Shown here: piece by piece, positions 52,001 through 63,979 of the stretch | Numbering within the stretch: position 1 is the stretch's first letter | Layout: each line of letters starts with the position of its first letter | From: Euonymus europaeus | Taxonomy: Eukaryota; Streptophyta; Magnoliopsida; Celastrales; Celastraceae | NCBI GenBank assembly: GCA_963580455.1 | Contig: OY756972.1 | Span: 13,345,001 to 13,409,000 of the forward strand | Direction of reading: 5' to 3' | Length of the DNA: 64,000 nucleotides | The notes under the pieces: model-generated | The model's database searches: none | What the model was told of the DNA's origin: nothing | What the model saw: only the letters and a program-made list of their open reading frames with translations | Made by a program: the position numbers and the translations under genes

Positions 52001-52537
52001 TTGATATAGAAAGTTGGTGTTTTGGCATCGAAATAATCTAGAAAGCTTACACTCATAAAATTTGAAATATAAGAACAATAAAGAGTGTATCCCGAGCAAC
52101 TTTGATTGTCCGAAGTTGCTCAACTCTCTCTGTGGAGGAGCTTTTAACGGTTTTGTCCATTTGTCATAGAAAGTTGGTGTTTTCGCATCGAAATAATCAA
52201 TGAAGCTTATACTCCTAAAATTTAACAAATAAGAACAATAAAAATTGTACACCGAGCAACTTTGATGGTCCGAAGTTGCTCAACTCTCTCTATGGAGGAG
52301 CTTTTAACGATTTTGTCCATTTGTCATAGAAAGTTGGTGTTTTGGCACCGAAATAATCTAGGAAGCTTATACTCATAAAATTTGACATATAAGAACAATA
52401 AAAAGTGTACACCGAGCAACTTTGATGGTCCGAAGTTGCTCAACTCTCTCTATGGAGGAGCTTTTAACGGTTTCGTTCATTTGTCATAGAAAGTTGGTGT
52501 TTTGGCATCGAAATAATCAATGAAGCTTATACTCATA
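49091..52537 (+). repeat. Tail segment of super-repeat copy 1, with shortened monomers
   Basis: Contains the GGCACCGAAATAATC type (about 49153, 50591, 52346) and two shortened types: AATCTAAAGC (two bases lost; 49804, 51081, 51559) and ACTCTAAGATTTG (one base lost; about 49980, 51246, 51731). Internally, about 49.68-50.2 kb matches about 51.43-51.96 kb at offset about 1754 bp. The 121-codon minus-strand open frame at 51887-52252 lies here and is satellite sequence read across 2.3 monomers. Confidence 0.78.
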
Positions 52538-53051
52538 AAATTTGACATATAAGAACAGTAAAACTTGTACACCGAGCAACTTTGATGGTCCGAAGTTGCC
52601 CAACTGTCTCTATGGAGGAGTTTTTAACGGTTTTGTCCATTTGTCATAGAAAGTTGGTGTTTTGGCATCGAAATAATCTATGAAGCTTATACTCATAAAA
52701 TTTGACATATAAGAACAATAAAATTGTACAACGAGCCACTTTGATGGTCCGAAGTTTCTCAACTCCCTCTGTGGAGTAGTTTTTAACGGTTTCGTCCATT
52801 TGTCATAGAAAGTTGGTGTTTTGGCATCGAAATAATCCAGTGAGCTTATACTCGTAAAATTTGACATAGAAGAACAATAAAAAGTCTATCCTGAGCAACT
52901 TTGATAATCCGAAGTTCCTCAACTCTCTCTATGGAGGAGCTTTTAACGATTTTGTCCATTTGTCATAGAAAGTTGGTGTTTTGGCATCGAAATAATCTAG
53001 AAGCTTAAAATCGTAAAATTTGACATATAAGAACAATAAAAAGTGTACACC

Positions 53052-53079
53052 GAGCAACTTCGATGATCCGAAGTTGCTC
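53052..53079. repeat. Perfect 11-bp dyad variant (super-repeat copy 2)
   Basis: Identical in sequence to the element at 41705-41732, offset by 11347 bp. This supports the assignment of both regions to one duplicated super-unit. Confidence 0.85.
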
Positions 53080-54036
53080 AACTCTCTCTGTGGAGGAGCT
53101 TTTAACGATTTTGTCCATTGGTCATAGAAAGTTGGTGTTTTGGCATCGAAATAATCTAGGAAGTATATACTCATAAAATTTGACATATAAGAACAATAAA
53201 AAGTGTATCCCGAGCAACTTTGATAGTCCGAAGTTGTTCAACTCTCTCTATGGAGGAGCTTTTAACGGTTTTGTCCGTTTGTCATAGAAAGTTGGTGTTT
53301 TGGAATCGAATTAATCTAGGAAGCTTATACTCATAAAATTTGACATATAAGAACAGTAAAAATTGTACACCGAGCCACTTTGATGGTCCGAAGTTACTCA
53401 ACTCTCTGTATGGAGGAGCTTTTAACGGTTTCGTCCAGTTGTCATAGAAAGTTGGTGTTTTGGCATCGAAATAATCAATGAAGCTTATACTCATAAAATT
53501 TGACATAATAGAATAATAAAAATTGTACACCGACCAACTTTGATGGTCCGAAGTTACTCAACTCTCTCTATGGAGGAGCTTTTAACGGTTTCGTCCATTT
53601 GTCATAGAGAGTTGGTGTTTTGGCATCGAAATAATCTAGGAAACTTATACTCGTAAAATTTGACATAGAAGAATAATTAAAAGTGTACACCGACCAACTT
53701 TGATGGTCCGAAGTTGCTCAACTGTCTCTATGGAGGAGCTTTTAACGGTTTTGTCCATTTGTCATAGAAAGTTGGTGTTTTGGCATCGAAATAATCTAGG
53801 AAGCTTATACTCTAAAATTTGACAGATAAGAACAATAAAAATTGTACACCGAGCAACTTTAATGGTCCGAAGTTGCTCAACTCTCTCTATGGAGGAGCTT
53901 TTAACGGTTTCGTCCATTTGTCATAGAAAGTTGGTGTTTTGGCATCGAAATAATCTAGGAAGCTTACACTCATAAAATTTTACATATAAGAACAATAAAA
54001 TGTGTATCTCGAGCAACTTTGATTGTCCGAAGTTGC

Positions 54037-57000
54037 TCAACTCTCTCTATGGAGGAGCTTTTAATGGTTTTGTCCATTTGTCATAGAAAGTTTGTGTTTT
54101 GGCATCGAAATAATCTAGGAAGCTTATACACATAAAATTTGACATATAAGAACATTAAAAATTATACACTGAGCCACTTTGATGGTCCGAAGTTACTCAA
54201 CTCTCTCTACGGAGGAGCTTTTAACGGTTTCGTCCATTTGTCATAGAAAGTTGGTGTTTTGGCATCGACATAATCAATGAATCTTATACTCATAAAATTT
54301 GACATAAAAGAACAACAAAAATTATACACCGAGCAACTTTGATGGTCCGAAGTTGCTCAACTCTCTTTATGGAGGAGCTTTTAACGGTTTCGTCCATTTG
54401 TCATAGAGAGTTGGTGTTTTGGCATCGAAATAATCTAGGAAACTTATACTAGTAATATTTGACAGAGAATAACAATAAAAAGTCTATCCCGAGCAAATTT
54501 GATAGTCCGAACTTGCTCAACTCTCTCTATGAAGAAGCTTTTAACCGTTTTGTCCATTTGTCATAGAAAGTTCGTGTTTTGGCATCGAAATAATCTATGA
54601 AGCTTAAACTCGTAAAATTTGAAATATAAGAACAATTAAAAGTGTACACCGAGCAACTTTGATAGTCCGAAGTTGCTCAACTCTCTCTATGGAGGAGCTT
54701 TTAACAGTTTTCTCCATTTGTCATAGAAAGTAGGTGTTTTGGCATCGAAATAATCAATGAAGCTTATACTCCTAAAATTTAACATATAAGAACAATAAAA
54801 ATTGTACACCGAGCAAATTTGATAGTCCGAAGTTGCTCAACTCTCTCTATGGAGCAGCTTTTAACGGTTTTGTCTATTTGTCATAGAAAGTTGGTGTTTT
54901 GGCGTCGAAATAATCTAGGAAGCTTATACTCATAAAATTTGACATATAAGAACAGTAAAAATTGTACACCGAGCCACTTTGATGGTCCGAAGTTACTCAA
55001 CTCTCTCTATGCAAGAGCTTTTAACGGTTTCGTCCATTTGTCATAGAAAGTTGGTGTTTTGGCATCGAAATAATCAATGAAGCTTATACTCATAAAATTT
55101 AACATAAAAGAACAATAAAAATTGTACACTGAGCAACTTTGATGGTCCGAAGTTACTCAACTCTCTCTATGGAGGAGCTTTTAACGGTTTCCTCCATTTG
55201 TCATAGAGAGTTGGTGTTTTGGCATCGAAATAATCTAGGAAGCTTATACACATAAAATTTGACATATAAGAACAGTAAAAATTGTACACCGAGCCACTTT
55301 GGTGATCCGAAGTTACTCAACTCTATCTACGGAGGAGCTTTTAACGGTCTCGTCCATTTGTCAAAGAAAGTTGGTGTTTTGGCATCGACATAATCATTGC
55401 AGCTTATACTCATAAAATTTCACATAAAAGAACAATAAAAATTATACAACTAGCAACTTTGATGGTCCGAAGTTGCTCAACTCTCTCTATGGAGGAGATT
55501 TTAACGGTTTCGTCCATTTGTCATAGAGAGTTGGAGTTTTGGCATCAAAATAATCTAGGAAACTTATACTAGTAAAATTTGACATAAAAGAACGATAAAA
55601 AGTCTATCCCGAGCAACTTTGATAGTCCGAAGTTGCTCAACTCTCTCTATGAAGGAGCTTTTAACGGTTTTGTCCATTTGCCATAGAAAGTTGGTGTTTT
55701 GGCATCGAAATAATCTATGTGGCTTAAACTCTTAAAATTTGACATATAAGAACAATAAAAATTGTACACTGAGCCACTTTGGTGGTCTGAAGTTACTCAA
55801 CTCTCTCTACGGAGGAGCTTTTAACGGTCTCGTCCATTTGTCATAGAAAGTTGGTGTTTTGGCATCGACATAATCAATGAAGCTTATACTCATAAAATTT
55901 CACATAAAAGAACAATAAAAATTATACACCGAGCAACTTTGGTGGTCCGAAGTTGCTCAACTCTCTCTATGGAGGAGCTTTTAACGATTTTGTCCATTTG
56001 TCATAGAAAGTTGGTGTTTTGGCATCGAAATAATCTAGGAAGCTTACACTCATAAAATTTGACATAGAAGAACATTAAAAAGTGTATCTCGAGCAACTTT
56101 GATAGTCCGAAGTTGCTCAACTCTCTCTATGGAGGAGCTTTTAACTGTTTCGTCCATTTGTCATAGAAAGTTGGTGTTTTGGCATCTAAATAATCTAGGA
56201 AGCTTATACTCCTAAAATTTGACATAGAAGAACAATAAAAAGTCTATCCCGAGCAACTTTGGTAGTCCGAAATTGCTCAACTCTCTCTATGAAGGAGCAT
56301 TTAACGGTTTTGTCCATTTCTCATAGAAAGTTGGTGTTTTGGCATCGAAATAATCAACGAAGCTTATACTCCTAAAATTTAACAAATAAGAACAATAAAA
56401 ATTGTACACCGAGCAACTTTGATGGTCCGAAGTTGCTCAACTCTCTCTATGGAGGAGCTTTTAACGATTTAGTCCATTTGTCATAGAGAGTTGTTGTTTT
56501 GGCATCGACATAATCAATGAAGCTTATACTCATAAAATTTCACATAAAAGAACAATAAAAATTATACACCGAGCAACTTTGATGGTCCGAAGTTGCTCAA
56601 CTCTCTCTATGTAGGAGATTTTAACGGTTTCGTCCATTTGTCATAGAGAGTTGGTGTTTTGGCATCGAAATAATCTAGGAAACTTATACTAGTAAAATTT
56701 GACATAAAAGAACGATAAAAAGTCTATCCCGAGCAACTTTGATAGTCCGAAGTTGCTCAACTCTCTATATGAAGGAGCTTTTAACGGTTTTGTCCATTTG
56801 TCATAGAAAGTTGGTGTTTTGGCATCGAAATAATCTATGAAGCTTAAATTCGTAAAATTTGACATATAAGAACAATCAAAAGTGTACACCGAGCAACTGT
56901 GTTAGTCCGAAGTTGCTCAACCTTGTCTATGGAGGAGCTTTTAACGGTTTTGTCCATTTGGTATAGAAAGTTGGTGTTTTGGCATCGAAATAATCTAGAA

Positions 57001-57238
57001 AGCTTACACTCATAAAATTTGAAATATAAGAACAATAAAAAGTGTATCCCGAGCAACTTTGATTGTCCGAAGTTGCTCAACTGTCTCTATGGAGGAGCTT
57101 TTAACGGTTTTGTCCATTTGTCATAAAAAGTTGGTGTTTTCGCATCGAAATAATCAATGAAGCTTATACTCCTAAAATTTAACAAATAAGAACAATAAAA
57201 ATTGTACACCGAGCAACTTTGATGGTCCGAAGTTGCTC
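54037..57238 (+). repeat. 20-monomer HOR (3.2 kb), copy 3
   Basis: Matches 42690-45889 at 11347-11348 bp. It keeps the base lost at 44471, so that loss came after the duplication or is private to copy 1. Private changes include GTAATATTTGACAG at about 54452 and CAACTAGCAAC at about 55448. Confidence 0.85.
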
Positions 57239-58040
57239 AACTCTCTCTATGGAGGAGCTTTTAATGGTTTTGTCCATTTGTCATAGAAAGTTTGTGTTTT
57301 GGCATCGAAATAATCTAGGAAGCTTATACACATAAAATTTGACATATAAGAACAATAAAAATTATACACCGAGCAACTTTGATGGTCCGAAGTTGCTCAA
57401 CTCTCTCTATGTAGGAGATTTTAACGGTTTCGTCCATTTGTCATAGAGAGTTGGTGTTTTGGCATCGAAATAATCTAGGAAACTTATACTAGTAAAATTT
57501 GACATAAAAGAACGATAAAAAGTCTATCCCGAGCAACTTTGATAGTCCGAAGTTGCTCAACTCTCTCTATGAAGGAGCTTTTAACGGTTTTGTACATTTG
57601 TCATAGAAAGTTGGTGTTTTGGCATCGAAATAATCTATGAAGCTTAAATTCGTAAAATTTGACATATAAGAACAATCAAAAGTGTACACCGAGCAACTGT
57701 GTTAGTCCGAAGTTGCTCAACCTTGTCTATGGAGGAGCTTTTAACGGTTTTGTCCATTTGGTATAGAAAGTTGGTGTTTTGGCATCGAAATAATCTAGAA
57801 AGCTTACACTCATAAAATTTGAAATATAAGAACAATAAAAAGTGTATCCCGAGCAACTTTGATTGTCCGAAGTTGCTCAACTCTCTCTATGGAGGAGCTT
57901 TTAACGGTTTTGTCCATTTGTCATAAAAAGTTGGTGTTTTCGCATCGAAATAATCAATGAAGCTTATACTCCTAAAATTTAACAAATAAGAACAATAAAA
58001 ATTGTACACCGAGCAACTTTGATGGTCCGAAGTTACTCAA
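57239..58040 (+). repeat. 5-monomer insertion of HOR sequence (800 bp)
   Basis: Repeats the end of HOR copy 3: CAATCAAAAGTGTACACC at about 56873 recurs at 57673, and CAACCTTGTCTATGG at about 56919 and 57719 is shared only by these two. A partial tandem duplication of exactly five units fits. Confidence 0.77.
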
Positions 58041-59955
58041 CTCTCTCTACGGAGGAGCTTTTAACGGTTTCGTCCATTTGTCATAGAAAGTTGGTGTTTT
58101 GGCATCGACATAATCAATGAATCTTATACTCATAAAATTTGACATAAAAGAACAACAAAAATTATACACCGAGCAACTTTGGTGGTCCGAAGTTGCTCAA
58201 CTCTCTTTATGGAGGAGCTTTTAACGGTTTCGTCCATTTGTCATAGAGAGTTGGTGTTTTGGCATCGAAATAATCTAGGAAACTTATACTAGTAAAATTT
58301 GACAGAGAATAACAATAAAAAGTCTATCCCGAGCAAATTTGATAGTCCGAACTTGCTCAACTCTCTCTATGAAGGAGCTTTTAACGGTTTTGTCCATTTG
58401 TCATAGAAAGGTGGTGTTTTGGCATCGAAATAATCTATGTGGCTTAAACTCGTAAAATTTGACATATAAGAACAATAAAAATTGTACACTGAGCCACTTT
58501 GGTGGTCTGAAGTTACTCAACTCTCTCTACGGAGGAGCTTTTAACGATCTCGTCCATTTGTCATAGAAAGTTGGTGTTTTGGCATCGACATAATCAATGA
58601 AGCTTATACTCATAAAATTTCACATAAAAGAACAATAAAAATTATACACCGAGCAACTTTGGTGGTCCGAAGTTGCTCAACTCTCTCTATGGAGGAGCTT
58701 TTAACGATTTTGTCCATTTGTCATAGAAAGTTGGTGTTTTGGCATCGAAATAATCTAGGAAGCTTACACTCATAAAATTTGACATAGAAGAACATTAAAA
58801 AGTGTATCTCGAGCAACTTTGATAGTCCGAAGTTGCTCAACTCTCTCTATGGAGGAGCTTTTAACTGTTTCGTCCATTTGTCATAGAAAGTTGGTGTTTT
58901 GGCATCTAAATAATCTAGGAAGCTTATACTCCTAAAATTTGACATAGAAGAACAATAAAAAGTCTATCCCGAGCAACTTTGATAGTTCGAAATTGCTCAA
59001 CTCTCTCTATGAAGGAGCTTTTAACGGTTTTGTCCATTTCTCATAGAAAGTTGGTGTTTTGGCATCGAAATAATCAACGAAGCTTATACTCCTAAAATTT
59101 AACAAATAAGAACAATAAAAATTGTACACCGAGCAACTTTGATGGTCCGAAGTTGCTCAACTCTCTCTATGGAGGAGCTTTTAACGACTTAGTCCATTTG
59201 TCATATAGAGTTGTTGTTTTGGCATCGATATAATCAATGAAGCTTATACTCATAAAATTTCACATAAAAGAACAATAAAAATTATACACCGAGCAACTTT
59301 GATGGTCCGAAGTTGCTCAACTCTCTCTATGTAGGAGATTTTAACGGTTTCGTCCATTTGTCATAGAGAGTTGGTGTTTTGGCATCGAAATAATCTAGGA
59401 AACTTATACTTGTAAAATTTGACATAAAAGAACGATAAAAAGTCTATCCCGAGCAACTTTGATAGTCCGAAGTTGCTCAACTCTCTCTATGAAGGAGCTT
59501 TTAACGGTTTTGTCCATTTGTCATAGAAAGTTGGTGTTTTGGCATCGAAATAATCTATGAAGCTTAAATTCGTAAAATTTGACATATAAGAACAATCAAA
59601 AGTGTACACCGAGCAACTGTGTTAGTCCGAAGTTGCTCAACTCTGTCTATGGAGGAGCTTTTAACGGTTTTGTCCATTTGGTATAGAAAGTTGGTGTTTT
59701 GGCATCGAAATAATCTAGAAAGCTTACACTCATAAAATTTGAAATATAAGAACAATAAAAAGTGTATCCCGAGCAACTTTGATTGTCCGAAGTTGCTCAA
59801 CTCTCTCTATGGAGGAGCTTTTAACGGTTTTGTCCATTTGTCATAAAAAGTTGGTGTTTTCGCATCGAAATAATCAATGAAGCTTATACTCCTAAAATTT
59901 AAAAAATAAGAACAATAAAAATTGTACACCGAGCAACTTTGATGGTCCGAAGTTG
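58041..59955 (+). repeat. 20-monomer HOR, copy 4, internally deleted
   Basis: Starts like the HOR from AACAACAAAAATTATAC (58151). At about 58.39-58.42 kb it jumps to the equivalent of about 55.70 kb, losing about 7 monomers. It then follows copy 3 at offset 2720 to the end. The chimeric unit at the jump has GAAAGGTGGTG. Confidence 0.77.
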
Positions 59956-62934
59956 CTCAACTCTCTCTATGGAGGAGCTTTTAACGATTTTGTCCATTTG
60001 TCATAGAAAGTTGGTGTTTTGGCACCGAAATAATCTAGGAAGCTTATACTCATAAAATTTGACATAGAAGAACAATAAAAAGTGTATCTCGAGAAACTTT
60101 GATAGTCCGAAGTTGCTCAACTCTCTCTATGGAGGAGCTTTTAACGATTTCGTCCATTTGTCTTAGAAAGTTGGTGTTTTGGCATCTAAATAATCTAGGA
60201 AGCTTATACTCATAAAATTTGACATATAAGAACAGTAAAAATTGTACACGGAGCCACTTTGATGGTCTGAAGTTACTGAACTCTCTCTATGGAGGAGCTT
60301 TTAACGATTTCGTTCATTTGTCATAGAAAGTTGGTGTTTTGGCATCGAAATAATCAATGAAGCTTATACTGGTAAAATTTGACATAAAAGAACAATAAAA
60401 ATTGTACATCGAACAACTTTGATGGTCCGAAGTTGCTCAACTCTCTCTATGGAGGAGCTTTTAACGGTTTCGTCCATTTGTCATAGAGAGTTGGTGTTTT
60501 GGCCTCGAAATAATCTAGGAAACTTATACTCGTAAAATTTGACATCGAAGAACGATAAAAAGTCTATCCCGAGCAACTTTGATAGTCCGAAGTTGCTCAA
60601 CTCTCTCTATGAAAGGGCTTTTAACGGTTTTGTCCATTTGTCATAGAAAGTTGATGTTTTGGCATCGAAATAATCTAAAGCTTAAAATCGTAAAATTTGA
60701 CATATAAGAACAATTAATAGTGTACACCGAGCAATTTTGATGGTCCGAAGTTGCTCAACTCCCTCTATGGAGGAGCTTTTAACGGTTTTGTCCATTTGTC
60801 ATAGAAAGTTGGTGTTTTCGCATCGAAATAATCAATGAAGCTTTTACTCCTAAAATTTCACAAATAAGAACAATAAAAATTGTACACCGAGCAACTTTGA
60901 TGGTCCGAAGTTGCTCAACTCTCTCTATGGAGGAGCTTTTAACGGTTTTGTCCATTTGTCATAGAAAGTTGGTGTTTTCGCATCGAAATAATCATTGAAG
61001 CTTATACTCATAAAATTTGACATATAAGAACAATAAAAAGTGTACACCGAGCAACTTTGATGGTCCGAAGTTTCTTAACTCCCTCTATGGAGGAGCTTTT
61101 AACGGTTTCGTTCATTTGTCATAGAAAGTTGGTGTTTTGGCATTGAAATAATCAATGAAGCTTATACTCATAAAATTTGACATAAAAGAACAATAAAAAT
61201 TGTACATCGAGCAACTTTGATGGTCCGAAGTTGCTCAACTCTCTCTATGGAGGAGCTTTTAACGGTTTCGTCCTTTTGTCATAGAGAGTTGGTGTTTTGG
61301 CATCGAAATAATCTAGGAAACTTATACTCGTAAAATTTGACATCGAAGAACGATAAAAAGTCTATCCCGAGCAACTTTGATAGTCCGAAGTTGCTCAACT
61401 CTCTCTATGAAGGAGCTTTTAACGGTTTTGTCCATTTGTCATAGAAAGTTGGTGTTTTGGCATCGAAATAATCTAAAGCTTAAACTCGTAAAATTTGACA
61501 TATAAGAACAATTAAAAGTGTACACCGAGCAACTTTGATGGTCCGAAGTTGCTCAACCGTCTCTATGGAGGAGCTTTTAACGGTTTTGTCCATTTGTCAT
61601 AGAAAGTTGGTCTTTTGGCATCGAAATAATCTATGAAGCTTATACTCTAAGATTTGACATATAAGAACAATAAAAAGTGTATCCCGTGCAACTTTGATAG
61701 TCCGAAGTTGCTCAACTCCCTCTATGGGGGAGCTTTTAACGGTTTTGTCCATTTGTCATAGAAAGTTGTTGTTTTGGCATCGAAATAATCTAGGAAACTT
61801 ATACTCGTAAAATTTGACATCGAAGAACGATAAAAAGTCTATCCCGAGCAACTTTGATAGTCCGAAGTTGCTCAACTCTCTCTATGAAAGGGCTTTTAAC
61901 GGTTTTGTCCATTTGTCATAGAAAGTTGATGTTTTGGCATCGAAATAATCTAAAGCTTAAAATCGTAAAATTTGACATATAAGAACAATTAATAGTGTAC
62001 ACCGAGCAACTTTGATGGTCCGAAGTTGATCAACTGTCTCTATGGACGAGCTTTTAACGGTTTTGTCCATTTGTCATAGAAAGTTAGACTTTTGGCATCG
62101 AAATAATCTAGGAAGCTTATACTCTAAGATTTGACATATAAGAACAATAAAAAGTGTATCCCGAGCAACTTTGATAGTCCGAAGTTGCTCAACTCCCTCT
62201 ATGGGGGAGCTTTTAACGGTTTTGTCCATTTGTCATAGAAAGCTATTGTTTTGGCATCGAAATAATATAGGAAGCTTAAACTCGTAAAATTTGACAATTA
62301 AGAACAATTAAAAGTGTACACCGAGCAACTTTCAGGGTCCGAAGTTGCTCAACTCTCTCTATGGAGGTGCTTTTAACGGTTTTGTCCATTTGATATAGAA
62401 AGTTGGTGTTTTGGCATCGAAATAATCTAGAAAGCTTACACTCATAAAATTTGAAATATAAGAACAATAAAAAGTGTATCCCGAGCAACTTTGATTGTCC
62501 GAAGTTGCTCAACTCTCTCTATGGAGGAGCTTTTAACGGTTTCGTCCATTTGTCATAGAAAGTTGGTGTTTTCGCATCGAAATAATCAAGGAAGCTTATA
62601 CTCCTAAAATTTAACAAATAAGAACAATAAAAATTGTACACCGAGCAACTTTGATGGTCCGAAGTTGCTCAACTCTCTCTACGGAGGAGCTTTTAACGAT
62701 TTTGTCCATTTGTCATAGAAAGTTGGTGTTTTGGCACCGAAATAATCTAGGAAGCTTATACTCATAAAATTTGACATATAAGAACAATAAAAAGTGTACA
62801 CCGAGCAACTTTGATGGTCCGAAGTTGCTCAACTCTCTCTATGGAGGAGCTTTTAACGGTTTCGTTCATTTGTCATAGAAAGTTGGTGTTTTGGCATCGA
62901 AATAATCAATGAAGCTTATACTCATAAAATTTGA
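59956..62934 (+). repeat. Tail segment of super-repeat copy 2
   Basis: 59956-60740 matches 49091-49870 (offset 10868). About 60.75-60.9 kb matches about 50.2-50.35 kb (offset 10549). From about 61.0 kb it matches from about 50.6 kb (offset 10389). The shortened AATCTAAAGC units are at 60672, 61470 and about 61950, and ACTCTAAGATTTG at about 61646 and 62121. Confidence 0.78.
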
Positions 62935-63979
62935 CATAAAAGAACAATAAAATATGTACATCGAGCAACTTTGATGGTCCGAAGTTGCTCAACTCTCTCT
63001 ATGGAGGAGCTTTTAACGGTTTCGTCCTTTTGTCATAGAGAGTTGGTGTTTTGGCATCGAAATAATCTAGGAAACTTATACTCGTAAAATTTGACATCGA
63101 AGAACGATAAAAAGTCTATCCCGAGCAACTTTGATAGTCCGAAGTTGCTCAACTCCGTCTATGGAGGAGCTTTTAACGATTTTGTCCATTTGTCATAGAA
63201 AGTTGGTGTTTTGGCATCGAAATAATCAATGAAGCTTATACTCCTAAAATTTAACAAATAAGAACAATAAAAATTGTACACCGAGCAACTTTGATGGTCC
63301 GAAGTTGCTCAACTCTCTCTATGAAGGAGCTTTTAACGGTTTTGTCCATTGGTCATAGAAAGTTGTTGTTTTGGCATCTAAATAATCTAGGAAGCTTATA
63401 CTCATAAAATTTGACATATAAGAACTGTAAAAATTGTACACGGAGCCACTTTGATGGTCTGAAGTTACTCAACTCTCTCTACGGAGGAGCTTTTAACGGT
63501 TTCGTTCATTTGTCATAGAAAGTTGGTGTTTTGTCATCGAAATAATCAATGAAGCTTATACTCCTAAAATTTAACAAATAAGAACAATAAAAATTATACA
63601 CCGAGCAACTTTGATGGTCCGAAGTTGCTCAACTCTCTCTATGTAGGAGCTTTTAACTATTTTGTCCATTTGTCATAGAAAGTTGGTGTTTTGGCACCGA
63701 AATAATCTAGGAAGCTTATACTCATAAAATTTGACACAGAAGAACAATAAAAAGTGTATCCCGAGCAACTTTGATAGTCCGAAGTTGCATAACTCTCTCT
63801 ATGGAGGAGCTTTTAAAAAGTTTCGTCCATTTGTCTTAGAAAGTTGGTGTTTTGGCATCTAAAAATCTAGGAAGCTTATACTCATAAAATTTGACATATA
63901 AGAACAGTAAAAATTGTACACGGAGCCACTTTGATGGTCTGAAGTTACTGAACTCTCTCTATGGAGGAGCTTTTAACGG
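62935..63979 (+). repeat. Right-edge satellite units, rearranged tail material
   Basis: About 6.5 units of the same right-hand types (TTTCGTCCTTTTGTC, GGCACCGAAATAATC, CATCTAAATAATC) in a new order that matches neither super-repeat copy throughout. Odd variants are CTTTTAAAAAGTTTCG at about 63811 (one extra base) and CATCTAAAAATCTAGG at about 63857 (one base lost). No array end or flanking unique sequence is reached. Confidence 0.7.

Larger units (their letters stand above)
41190..52537 (+). repeat. Super-repeat of about 11.35 kb (71 monomers), copy 1
   Basis: At 52538 the sequence returns to the equivalent of 41190 and then runs in parallel at an offset of 11347-11348 bp for about 4.7 kb. 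After that the offset is 10868 and then 10389 bp. The unit consists of a 1.5-kb lead (41190-42689), two 3.2-kb HOR copies (42690-49090) and a 3.45-kb tail (49091-52537). In the parts compared by eye the copies differ at roughly 1% of positions. Shared length variants include TAAAATTGTAC (41374, 52714) and ACTCTAAAATTTG (42466, 53811). Confidence 0.85.
52538..62934 (+). repeat. Super-repeat, copy 2, about 6 monomers shorter
   Basis: Lead 52538-54036, full 3.2-kb HOR 54037-57238, rearranged HOR material 57239-59955 and tail 59956-62934. The falling offset to copy 1 (11348, 10868, 10389) shows two net losses of about 480 bp (3 monomers each): one in the HOR part, one in the tail near 60.74-61.0 kb. 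Register is kept throughout. Confidence 0.83.

Noticed and set aside
51887..52252. Longest open frame in the window (121 codons, minus strand) as a possible gene
   Set aside because: It is made of the same peptide blocks as all other minus-strand frames, only in the frame order set by two unit boundaries. Satellite sequence continues unchanged through it, and its near-twin at 62276-62512 is open for only 78 codons.
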